Assembly (NCBI GenBank): GCA_029204225.1
Contig: CM055094.1
Location: forward strand, 6,766,548-6,830,547
Origin: Diphasiastrum complanatum
Lineage: Eukaryota > Streptophyta > Lycopodiopsida > Lycopodiales > Lycopodiaceae
Direction of reading: 5' to 3'
DNA length: 64,000 bases
Program-made: the position numbers and the translations under genes
In this document: positions 34,001 through 46,500 of the stretch, piece after piece
How the letters are laid out: each line of letters opens with the position of its first letter
Position numbering within the stretch: the first letter of the stretch is position 1
The notes under the pieces: generated by a model
The model's database searches: none
Told to the model about the DNA's origin: nothing
The model's input: the letters and a program-made list of their open reading frames with translations, nothing else

Positions 34001-37000
34001 AAACTTATTCAAGAATCACTGTCAACAAATGTCAGAGCAAGAATGTACAAATAAAGTACACATAAGCATAAAAACAATAAGTTAAGCAAAAATCAAACAC
34101 AGATATGAGAGACTTGATATGCAGCCAATGGGAGACCCAAACCGCTATAGGGATTTGTTAATTTTACTTGCCAAAAGTATCCCTACTACCAATATAGAGC
34201 ACCACCAGCCTTCCTGTTCTCAGTTTTTTGGCATCCTTAGATGATTCAACTCTTGCCAAATCTTAGAGCAAGCAGATGCTCCATCACCCTAGTAAGCAGA
34301 AGGGAGATGGAACAGCCTGTAACAATCCACAAAAGGTGACATAGCTGCCACAGTAATTTCCGTGGAAAAATAGCTTTGCACAACTAAAAGCATCCTTTTG
34401 TTGTAGAGACTACACCGAAAATTGTTAATATTATGATATATAATTTATTCATGCTATGACGAGAGATTTAAAATAAAAAAAGATGCATATCAGCGATAAA
34501 TATTATATACCTTGAGAGATTTTATGATTATTTCCCCAATAGAACTTGTCGTTGTCGGTATTTCCCGAACGACATCATGAATTAGAGAATCAAATTCTCT
34601 AAGTGTATTCTCAACTGAGTTTAAAAGGTTCGAACCCTTTTTTGTTGTTTGTTTTCCTATTGGGGGGATTCTACTTGAATTTTGTGGCCCATGGGGACTA
34701 GTGGGACTAGTAACTTAGTAAGTTCTAACATTAACCAGGTTACAATAAAAGTCATTGAGTTGAGCGATATTGTTTGACAGATAGTTGCAATTAAAAACTA
34801 GTGTAACATTCCCTCAAGGAAATGTTAGGGAGAGAGAAAAGAACCAACTAAATATCAAAAGTAGTTACATTCAGTTACAATGTCTAACAATTTGCAACAT
34901 TATCAACTCAAATTGATTATGAATTTGAACTTCAATTCCACCAAGTTGTCGTCTCTAGTTTCCCCCAATCCTGGAGCACTAATATCATCCACCCCATTCA
35001 CAAAAATGGTGACCAGGAATCCTAGTAACTATTGTACTATCATCATTGGGCACGTCATTGCGAAACTTTATGGCACTATTTTTCAGCGGTCAGTTCTGAG
35101 GCTAAGACCAAGAGACTACATGCTTTGGGCCAGGCAGGCTTCCAAGCTCACCATTCTATCACAGACCGTGTCTTCACTCTTCGAGCTATCATTGAGGATG
35201 CCAGACATAAGAGACAGAGGGTTATTGTTGTTTTCTTGACTTCAGGAAAGCCTTTGATTTTGTTCCATGTTTTCTTCTCACCAACGATTACGTGATCTTG
35301 GTTTTTCCACTGATCCAGTTCTAGCGGTGATGGCACTTTATGAGCGAGTTCTTGGCTGCTTTCGGAGTGATAGGCATCTCAGAGCATACATGGAGCACCA
35401 ATGGGGTGAAGCCGGGTTGCTCTCTCTCACCCACACTATTTGCACTATATATCGATGATCTTGAGAGAGTCAGAGTGGTGGTACAAGTTGCACGCTTGGG
35501 GATATTCTGATTGCCAATCCTATATGCAGATGATGTGGCTCTAGTCTCCTTGACTAGAAAGGGTCTACAGAGGCAGTTGGACAGTCTTCATGCTTTTTGC
35601 ACCATATGGGGTTTGGGGGTTAACACTGACAAGACCAAAGTTATGGTCTTCAATACATCCAGGGCCTTCATGCAACGACAGGAGACGGACAGCCATTGGA
35701 GGTCGTATCATCCTACACTTATCTTGGAGTTCTTTTCACTGGTCCTATATTTGGTATGAAACATGCAGATACACTTGGACTTGGAAAAGGACATGCCTCC
35801 CTGGTCCAGCTTGAGTGGTTTTGTTTTCAGACGTTTATTCAAGACGCCCCGAGTAAGTGTCAGTTGTTTGATACCTTTCCCACAGTATTATACGTTGCAG
35901 AGGCATGGTGTCCATGACTCACCCCAACTGACTAGGCCAGTATCTCCCGCCTGCAGATCCTTATGCTATCACGTATGATATGGGCTAAGCCCTCTGTCCC
36001 AAGATCATTCTAGCAGAGTTTGCAATCCCACCACTACAATTTGATGCCATTTTTCGTTTTTCACAGATATACAGTGCCTCAGATTGCTCTCCATCGATGC
36101 ACAGAGATACACACAGGCAGCATTCACCTCATCTCAACACCTTCATAGTCAGGGCTATCACTTATCATGATTGTCACAGGCATCACATTTACTCACCACC
36201 CTTGGCATCTCTGTCATAGACCTCCCATCGGGCACCCACAACTATATCAGACTCATATAGAGCATATCTTGGTTGATCATGGCAAGGCTAGTTAGGGGTC
36301 AAACCTGACTATTATCAGACTCATTTCTTGGAGATGGATGCAATGGGGCTCCCAGTTCTACCATGCTATTTAGACTCATGATTATCCCATGGTCTGAGAT
36401 TCACACTAGGTCAGCTCATAGTCTCATTACAGTAGCTTGAGATTGAGACTGGACGTTTTCAGGCTACCCCGCAAGAGGAGAGGATCTACCAAATATGTTC
36501 TCTGTCTGAGGTGGAGTCTAAGGAGTACTTCTTATTCATATGCCCAGTCTACTATGAGATCAAAGGGAGGTACCATTGCCTTTTTCGAGATGCTCCGGTC
36601 ACACTGTGATCCACATTGTATCGCACTCATGGTTAGAGATGTTTTTACTACGACAGGATCTATGTCAGCCACCGATTCACCTTAACGTACAGCTCCAGGT
36701 CACGTGGTTTGAAAAAGTATTGCGTTCAATATCATAGATGTGGATATTTTTGTAAGTTAAGGTCCTTTGAATGCTAAATTTGGCCAGTTTCTCCCGCAGG
36801 AGACCACGGATAGATCATGGCTCAAATGACAATGACTACAACAGTGACCTTTCCCGACATAGAGACCAAAGACAACGCACCACCCGGATTGTTCGCATTA
36901 CATCTTTCTACAGCATCAGCACAGTCTTGATATCTTGACATGGATACATAGGATTATTATGCACACATATTCTCGCATACGTGTCTATTTTAGTTTGTAT

Positions 37001-37490
37001 TAGATGTTTTCTTTATTACAGTTCTGGAGACGTTTCATACGCTTTCTTTCTTTCTCTCTCTAGATCACATCGTTTTTCTCCCACAGGAGACCGCGTACGG
37101 ACCTTAGATCGGATGATAGTGATGACGACAGAGACTCTTTACGACATAGAGACCAGAGACGACGTACTACACATACTCATATTGCCCGCAGAGCCACTAC
37201 TCAAAGACGACCTTCTTGGCGACGTCAGCAACATGTATCGAGACCACCTCCAGGGGTTATCCTCATCACATCTTTCTTTGATAGCAGCAGTACTTGATTA
37301 CACTGAGATACCATTATCATATTGGCAGCATTACACAATAGACATATTTTATGTTTATAGCTATAGTTGTAATACATTGACATTTCTTTTCTGTTATGGA
37401 GACGTTTCATACACTCCCGCTATACCACACACTTGATATTTACTTTTCTTTCGTCTTATATGCCTATTGGCATGGAAAGACATTAATCTT

Positions 37491-37554
<64 letters not shown>

Positions 37555-40500
37555 ATGGCAAGAAAAACCAGGGGGGTGGCTGACCCTCTCCTCCCTCCCC
37601 CAATGTTGATGTGGCAGCACTACCTGCTCCTACAAACTCCGTTCCTCTTGCTTCTATCTGTTACGGCCCTAAAAGGGGTTTGTACCATTAGGGGCTATCT
37701 TGGTTGTGGGGGCCAGGCCTAATCTGGATAGTAGTTGAGTAGGACCATGGGGTCACACCCGCTCCAATTACGCTCACACACGGAGGCAGCACAGTCCTGT
37801 GGTGCGTGCATTGAAATACTTCAACACATTGTGGTAGAGGTGAAACTTCAACGAAACACAAAAATGGAGGATAAAATGAGATGCATACCTGAGAAAGGAC
37901 ACGCAGTGCAAGACGCTGTATAGATGGGTATGTGCTACCGAACATGGTCCACCAGGTAATGGGTAGCTGCCTCCTCTCTGGATCCTGGGCAGCTGGGTGG
38001 CTGAATGTGCCCATGCCGAAACGAAATGCAGCGAGCTCCTCCATGAGCCTAATAGGATCCAAACCTATGTGTGGACCCACCCTGTGACTGTACTGAAGCC
38101 AATCGGCCTCGAGCTCCCTGTCTGCGATTTGTGTCGGAGAGAGGAAGAGGGGATGCAGCATGTGTGCAACGCTGTGGATACTCCTGTGGAAGTAGTTCCA
38201 CCGCGTCTCCCATATGAACTTCAGCTCTGTCATCCTACACGTGAGGGGCATGTGGTTTAGGGCATTACGAAAAAGCTTAACATTGACAGAAAAACAAACT
38301 AGCAAGTACTGAAAAGATAAAGGTCAATTGCAACACTGTACCGCTTACCTCTCTGGCTGCAAGATGGGCAGCTGCAGGAACTGTCCAATCCGGTCCATGA
38401 GCTCATACACCAGTCCAAGTGTCGACCCCTCGCTGTCAGCCATGCGGAGCACAATGTAGAGTGGTCGAAGCAGTCCTGACAATGTCTGTGCATCCCTCCA
38501 GAACTGGTCTCCCCTCACCGTGGAAGAAAAGTGCTCCCCATCCTCAGTGTGCGGAAATGTACTGGCAACCATCTGTAGAAGCTGGGCCTTGCACCTGATC
38601 AAACGGTCGATGACCACCAAGTTGAATGCAAAGCGCGTGGGGGCTGGCTTACGGAGGTCCAGATGGCTGAACACCCGGAACATGGCAAGAACACACCTCT
38701 TTCTTGTGACAAAAGTCACCAGGAAGAGGGCCTCCCGGACGATGGCTCTAACCCAGGGAAGTGCTCCAATGTCCCCCATCAGAAGGTCTATGTCGTGGGC
38801 TGCACAGGGGGTATGAACAATATGAGGGAACTCGGCATCTAGCAGTACACCCATCTGAATGCAGTTCGTGGCATTGTCCGTCACCACCGTGACGACATGC
38901 TGTGGGCCTATGGCTAGGATGGAAAACCTGATGACATCAAACATGAACTCTGCAGATATGACTCTCCCCCCCCTGCTGCAATCCACTGCCCTCAAAAACT
39001 GTGTGCCCATGCAGCTGGAGACCAGTATGTTGAGGATCGGCCTCCTCCTGACATCAGTCCAGCCATCGGACATGATGCTGGAACCGTAAGTGGCCCAGTG
39101 CCGACGTAGAGGCTCCATCTCTCTAGACAAGGTCTCGACCCTATCCCTCAGCATGTGTGTGCGAACAACCTCTGAACTAGGGACTCTCCAGCTAGGGCTG
39201 ACAGACTGTGCAAGGCGGAAGGCCCTTCTGAAGGGCTCAGAGTCGGTGATGGCAAAGGGCAGGTTCAGCTCGTAAATCAGACTGGCCACGGCCTGTGTGG
39301 CCTCTCTGTCCATGTGCGGCTGATGCGCGCCGCGAATGGTCTGCTGCACGAGGGCTCTCCCTGGTGGACGACGGGTGGTGGACCTCCAGCACGGTGCACC
39401 AACCGTGACGGGAATGGACGATGGCGCGACAGGCTGGGCACTGGTGGATGCATCGGCTGTAGACGTGGAATGGGGAGAGTGGGATGCACTGGCAGGGATG
39501 GGTGCAGCAGCATAGGTGGGGTGCACTGGTGGAGGGGCAACATCTGGCATGGGTTACGAAAACTGCTGGCTGAGGAGGTCATCCGGATGGGAAGGGAAGG
39601 AAGAAGGGATCTCTTCCACATCCTTGAAGGCCCGCCCAGTACCATCCTGGGCCTGCTCGGGTGGCGGAGAGTCCATGAGAAAGTCGTAGACTGGTGGAGT
39701 GCGAGCAACAGTGGGTGGTGGTGGAACCGCAGTGGCAACTGGCGGACGCGATGGGACGGGATCCACCGGAATCTGAGCAGATGGGGGTGCGTGAGGCAGA
39801 ACTGTCTGAGGGGCAAAGGGACCGGAGGAGGATGCACTCCCTCTCCTCGTGCGTGCCAGCCAAGCAGGCAGCAACTCTGGGTCAGCCACATAAGGAACAG
39901 TGCAAAATCAGAGAATGCCCTCCGAAATGGTGTTCTCCCCTGCCACGAGCCGCGGCCCGTAGGTGTCCAGTAGTCGCTGCCTGTCGGGGACGGTCATGCT
40001 GCCACAAGGGCAGCATTCAAGGTGGTACCATTTTTGACGCGTGCACCGAGCAGATGGCCTTTAAGGCGAGTGAGGGATGCAGCAAACTCGACGAGACAGT
40101 ATCGGCAGCGCACGATCTTCTGACCGGTCTTGTTGGCCTTGTCGGCAACCCGCCTGACAATGTCTACCTCGTCCCACAGACCGGAAAGGTCGGATTGCAC
40201 CATTGCGATGGAGAAAACTAAGGACAAAACGCTGGAAAAAAAACAGCAGGGTACACTGTGTGAGAGACGCTGAAAATGGGCGAAGGCAGGTTCTTGCAAA
40301 TCAGATGCAAGGCAGGGCGGTCTGTGGGCGAAGGGCGACGCAAATCAGACGCAAGGCAAGGTAGGCAGGGCAGCAAAACCAGTAGCGAAGGCAGGTCAAC
40401 GATGGCTGGAAAAAAATTGGGAGAGAAGAAGCGAGGGGGGCGGGTAGATTAGGTTTAAAAAAATTTCAAAAAATATTAAATATTAATTATATTAATATAT

Positions 40501-43500
40501 TATGGTACCGCGGTACCATCATGGTACCGCGGTACCAGTACGGTCCCGCGGTACCGGGATCCGCGGTACCCAGTACCGCGGGACCTATGATTTGAACATA
40601 GATATACACTTTTACATTCATGTCCCTGTTGAATGAGGACTTACTTTCTTGATGTATCGTATAAGAACAAGACCTTACTTGAAGAGTCTCCATAAAGAGT
40701 GCGTCAATTTCTGAAACATAAGTCATGACAAAAGAACAATGATGGCATAAGCTCCTTCCAAAGGTGCAACAAGGAAATTTAATAGATGATTTTGACTTTG
40801 GATATGTATTCACTTGTCCTCTTGACTTTATAAAATGTAACCTCATTTGAATGTGATGTTGCTTTAATTACTCTCAATATTATTTTTTTTTAACCACATA
40901 AAATTAAGTCTTTTCAAATCATTTCGTGAAACACAATCCAAACTTGTGCCAAAATTTGAAACACTTCAAATCAACTAGGAACCATGCCTCAAAGGTGTTA
41001 AAAGGGTCCAAAATATTGTCTAAATATTGAACTCCCAAGAAATTGTCAGCTTAATAGATATCTTAGTGATGTTCTCTCCCCTTTCCCAAAATTGATCCAG
41101 CATGGACATGTATTTGATAGGAAGAAAGCCATAAAATAAATTTGAGGCAGTTTTAGTGGCAAGGCCAGTCTCTCAATTGATGTACTAATGGCTTTATTAT
41201 TGTGCAACTGCATGATAGCAGGACATTACCATTCACGATGGACTTGCGGCCATGTTTTAGCAACATGAAGGAGGTCTAATTATACCAGAATTATGATTCA
41301 CAATCACAATGTGATGTAGTGGTTGCACAATCAGTAAAAACTTGTGTTCACCACATAGTGAACAGTTTCAGAAACCAACAGCAATTATAGGTGATGGTTG
41401 CCTGAACAACATTGATTAACCAAGGAGAATAGCTACAAAAACACTTGATGGTAAGAGGAAGAAGAACAAGTCACTCAAAAGCAGCAATCATAAGATGGGT
41501 ATAGTTGCCATGACTTTTAGTACACGAAGGATTAAAAAGGCCAAGCGCGCAGCCACAACTGGCAGCACAATTTCTTCCAAAAAGGACAAAAAAGTATCAA
41601 TAGGAAGGAGCAAGCTGCAACAGATTTTGTAGCGACAGCAACAGCTTTCTTCTTCCAAATTATAACAGCAGACATCGTAATGATTACTCTCCACCCAACA
41701 ATGATGCATGCAAGCACATACAATCAATAAAATCCCATGCATGTTTGAAAAGGTAATGCCATAATGTGACAGAAAAGGGCCCATGCATGTGCATGCACTC
41801 GTGACTATGCTACAAGGAAATCCACTTTAGCATCACTAAAGTAGAACTTAGCTCCAGCCTCCCAGTGGAACATATAAGAATCCATATTTGCAACGTGACT
41901 CACTTCCAATCAGTTCTATCAAAAAACAGCAAGATGTTCCTGTCTAGATGGAAGGTACTTGTCAACAAAGCACCATCCTGCAATCCCAAAATTGTAGAGT
42001 AGCTATCACAGTTAACCTGTCTAGACATGCACAGGAAAACCAGAATCACAAACAAGAATCTATAGGATACTTTCACAAGGAGAAAGAAAAACAAGAGAAT
42101 GAAGTTGTCACGCCACTGGCAACTAGGAAAAATTAGATCTGGGAGAGGAAGGGGAAACACTTATCTAATCTCAAATTAGATACCAGAATCCACTTCTGTT
42201 CTCCAAAAACTTGCAATCAAGACACTGGTGATGAAGAACTTAACCAAGGAATATCACGAATCTCACACACGCTACCCTTGCAACAAATGCTCTCCCAAAA
42301 CTCTCTCTCCACACCAGCACCAACTGGAACTTGCTCCTCAAGAGGAGGTGATGGAGACTTGTAGCTTGGCTCCTCTCCTCCAACACTCTCTTCTAGCTCA
42401 CTTGCACTACAAAGTAAGAAGAAATTGTCTCTCCGTCCTTCATGCCTTCCTGTTTATGTAAGGGAGTGTGAGGGACAAGTTATGAAACCATTATACAATT
42501 AAATAGGCATAGGCCCCTCCCGAGAAGGTGCACCCTAGAACGTAATGGCCCAATGCATAACTGACTTTAGGTGATATATAATGCAATGCTCTTCTTAAGT
42601 TTATCTGCCTAAAGATAGCTTGCTTATTGCCTTTCTAGTGTCTTTTGCTATTTCTTTTCCTCTTTCACGTGCTTGTGCTTTTTCCTTTGTTTCTGCAATT
42701 ACTTTGTGAACCCGAACATATTTTGACAAATGGACAAAGATTAAAAGTAGCACTAATTCCTAATGTTATAGTACTTAAGCACATTGCTTAAGTACCTACC
42801 ACGGTCCATCACATAATCAAGCCCCTAATCAACCATGAGTAGTCAGTCCCTCAAGTACTCAGACACTCAGCAGAACAGTCGGAGTGATCAGTCCTCTACT
42901 GGGTATAATCAGTCCTTCAAATGCTCTATGCAATTAGTCTTTTCACCACTCTTAAGTCATCCATCAAGTAAAACATCCATTTAAGAAGTTAGCCCTTTGA
43001 CCTCTCTACACCCATAACATGCTGGCTAGCTCACAAGGACTGGGTGAAGAATATAGCATCTAGTTCAAGCTACCATGTGGCATGTACACCCATAAGGCTC
43101 ATATGAACCACCTTAGTTTCAATGTTTTATCCGAGGGGGAGAATCGGTTCACAGCATGGGAATAAAAAGTGCTTCTTACATGGGCTACATCAATATGTGG
43201 ATCTTCCATAAATTTGAAAAGCATATCCTTGAGCTCCTGTACCACCTTCTCCACCTCTTCCAAAACTTTTTTAAGTATGCCTACCTGCATCAAGCAAATC
43301 AAAGCAAATAAGGCTGAAGTTTGTGGCAAGGTAGAGGCAATAAAAAATCAGAATAAATGCTCATATAAATAAATGCATCAATCATAGACCTTCCCAAAAA
43401 GTGAACTGCCATTATTTTACAAGCACAAAGGAAAATGCAAGTAGCATGTTGAGACATGACAAAAAAAATTATAGAAATATTTGTCAATACACTCAAATGT

Positions 43501-46500
43501 AGGTAATCCTTCCATCAGCTTATTGTATAGTTCTCCATTTTATTTGCAAAAACGAGGAGAAATTGTATCAGAGGGTATTCACCTTACTCTAGATGAGTCT
43601 AGAACAGATGAAAAGATCAAAAATAGATCTAAGAGAGTGAATTGGTGTAACGGTAGGGCCAATCAGGATGTAACATCACAATTACTACAGACTACTAGTT
43701 TTGTAGTGCCGCTTCTTTGGGATGCTCCTATTTCCTGGCAAAGATCAGAATTTTAGATTGCCTTCCAACAAAGAACTGCTACATCGTGAAAAATAGAGTT
43801 CCAACCACCTCGTATCACTACTAGTATGTTGCTGTACCAGCTAGATGCTGCCTTATACATCTGATCAAGTATGTGACTGAATATTCTCGGAATTGCTAGC
43901 TAGATTGATGCAAAGTTAACCATATTGCTTCCTTGAGTTGGCTATACATTACAATGTTGGGTGGAAGCACCCTCATACAGGAACACTTAAATCGGACAGA
44001 TAATCAGATTAGATACTAAATTAATCATAGGTGTTTCAAAATAGCAATAGCTACTAAGAACGTTGCATTGTCAGAAAGGAGTCAATAATGGTAACATGGA
44101 AATCCAAAGATTTCGTCCAGTTATTAAGGCCTGCACGCAATGCTGAATAGTTAGAGATACAACCCAATGTAAAAGCAACAACGAGAATCAATCAAATGAG
44201 CAATGCTGGTTACATGGATTTAATCGCACAATACGGGAATAGATACCAGAGGGTTGAGGCACCAAAAGGTCATTATGAAAAAAGTATACTTGTTACATTC
44301 TTGAAAGGTTTGGTGATTGATTTTACAGATTACTGGCTACTATATTTGTTAAACTGGAAGCATGTTCATACGTGGGAAGGAAGAACAAGTGACTTGGCTT
44401 TCTTATATTCACGCACTGCCATGTCATACTCTCCCTTGCTAATGTTTGCTCGAATGGCACTTGGCAAATTAAACAGGGTACGAAAACGTTGAAGCATTCC
44501 TTGCACCGACCTGATACGCTCCGCTTGTGCCTAGGCCAAAACACCAAGGTTATTTGAGAATCGTATTGAGCTGATTGAAAACAAAGCAAATTTAAACGTA
44601 CTCAAAAATCAGCAAAATTGGATGCAAGTACAAAAGAAGACCTGCCGTTCAAGAAGAGGTCCAAATGCACGTTTTGCAACTCCATCCACAGCTTGTATTG
44701 CACCACTCAGGTAGAGAGTGCCAGAGCCCTCAGGATCTTCCTCTATTTGCTGCAATTTTGAATGTATATCTGCAACATTTGCAAGAAGTAAATAGAACGC
44801 TTTTTGGCAACACTAAGCCCCCAGCCTGTTCATGGATGAATACAAGCTTCAAAGATCCGAACAATAAATTTCAAACAATAAACATACCAATGAAAATGGA
44901 TTTAGTACACATAGAAGTTCAGAAATGATTGAGTCTTGCATTGTTTCTATGGTAGCTACTCAAAAGCTAAAGAATGATAAATCCCAATAATAACTTTCAA
45001 AGTTTTGCTCTTTATATTTTGGTGTTCAAAAGTAGAACAATAACATTCTTCATCAGTCTTTAGGGAAACATTTACAACCTGGGACACCAAAAAACCACGG
45101 AAAACGAGCAATGGGAATTGAGAGACAGACATGGAAGCCATCTGACAGGAACACAACATCACCACAAAGTAGATTGGGAAAAATCAGTTACTGATGATAC
45201 ATGCATTAGCAATTGTTAAAAATTAATGTTTGATTGCACCCCTAATATTGGTTTGGCCATGCCTGCGAGCCATTTTAAGGACCATTTCTATTTTTAGTAT
45301 GTCAAAGTCCAAGTCCTAAAGTCAAGTCAATTAGTCTTGCATGTAGGAGGGCGCACTGGTTCTAGAATAAGACATGATTTTGTCACTTAAAAATAAGGAT
45401 TCTGACATGGTATCAGAGCTTAGGTGCTTCTGATCTGGGCATAGAACACAGGAGTGGTTTGGCTACAAGTTGAATCATTTCCAAGAATCTCTTAGCTGGT
45501 GGACGTGGGATTTACAGGTCAGCTTAGTTGGGGAGCAGCTGTTGATCATTGTAAATCTGTTGAAAGCAGCTATTAATTATCACGGGTCCCAGGTACTTCT
45601 GATTGCTTATGATTGGAGCATGTTTTGAAGGTGGATTGAAACACTTCTGCAAGGCAGATTAGCCTACGAATCTGCAGGACGGGACATTGAATGTATATCA
45701 ATTTTTTCAGATTTCAGATAGCTGAAAGATCATCAACATCTGCAGGGCACATTAGATTGACGAATATCACTTTTCAGATCGTTGCAGGGACAGATTTATG
45801 GTATTGTTGGATTCCAATTGCTATTGAAGGGCTGTTTGCTGCAGATTTTAAAGGTTCTATGCATGTTGCTGCTGGCTGGAAGCCAGATTGCTACTGTTCA
45901 AGGAGACAGATTGTTGGAAGTCACTGTTAAAAGATTCTTTTGTCAGAGTGCTGGACCAGGACAGGTCAGAACACAAGTTTTTCAGATTGCAGGAGTGCTG
46001 AAACTTTCTACCGTTCGTTGAAGATAAATCTGCAGGACGAACACTGGACCAGGACAGGAGAGATCGCTGGAAGTGGAATGAATAGTCAGGGTGCTGAAAT
46101 TTTCAGATCTGAAGCCAACTGCTCACTTAGGATCTATTTGTAAATACATGCAAGTAATTCTTAAGAAGAACCGTCAAACTTTTGGAACCGTCAACGTCTT
46201 TTTATTGAAGAATTTTTCAACAAATTCTGTGCAACTGTCAAAGATTTATTAACCAACAAAAATCTTTATAAAGCCGACAAACTTTGATCCGAGTGTCATA
46301 CAATGGCTAGTCCAAATGATGTGGTTTTATCTGAGATAAGTAAACTTGACAGCACAAATTTTAGCATTTGGACATTCAAGATGCAAAATATTCTCATGGA
46401 CCGATATTGGGATATTGTTACAGGTGCCAAAGTTCCCCACAATCGGTAGAGAATCGCGAGAGTATATGAAACAGGGAAGAAAAGCTCATCATATAATTAA

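Larger units (their letters stand above)
37690..40600 (-). mobile_element. hAT-superfamily DNA transposon (SEC5 intron 7)
   Basis: A GC-rich island inside AT-rich intron 7, in the same orientation as SEC5. It encodes a BED zinc finger (40203-39994), a proline-rich linker, a DUF659/hAT transposase core and part of the hAT dimerisation domain. Terminal inverted repeats and 8-bp target duplications could not be fixed. A palindrome array lies about 300 bp upstream of the first ATG. One in-frame stop and a missing last exon suggest it is inactive. Confidence 0.8.

Noticed and set aside
34627-34645. B-box-like GGTTCGAACCC in intron 7
   Set aside because: No A box at tRNA distance, and the motif sits in a short palindrome, so a tRNA or SINE is not supported.
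38520-40221. Plus-strand open frames of up to 219 codons
   Set aside because: They are antisense shadows of the GC-rich hAT transposase on the minus strand and show no protein family.
44323-44589. Minus-strand 88-codon frame over SEC5 exon 6
   Set aside because: It is a shifted frame. The frame giving [16 protein letters not shown] with proper splice sites is the real one.
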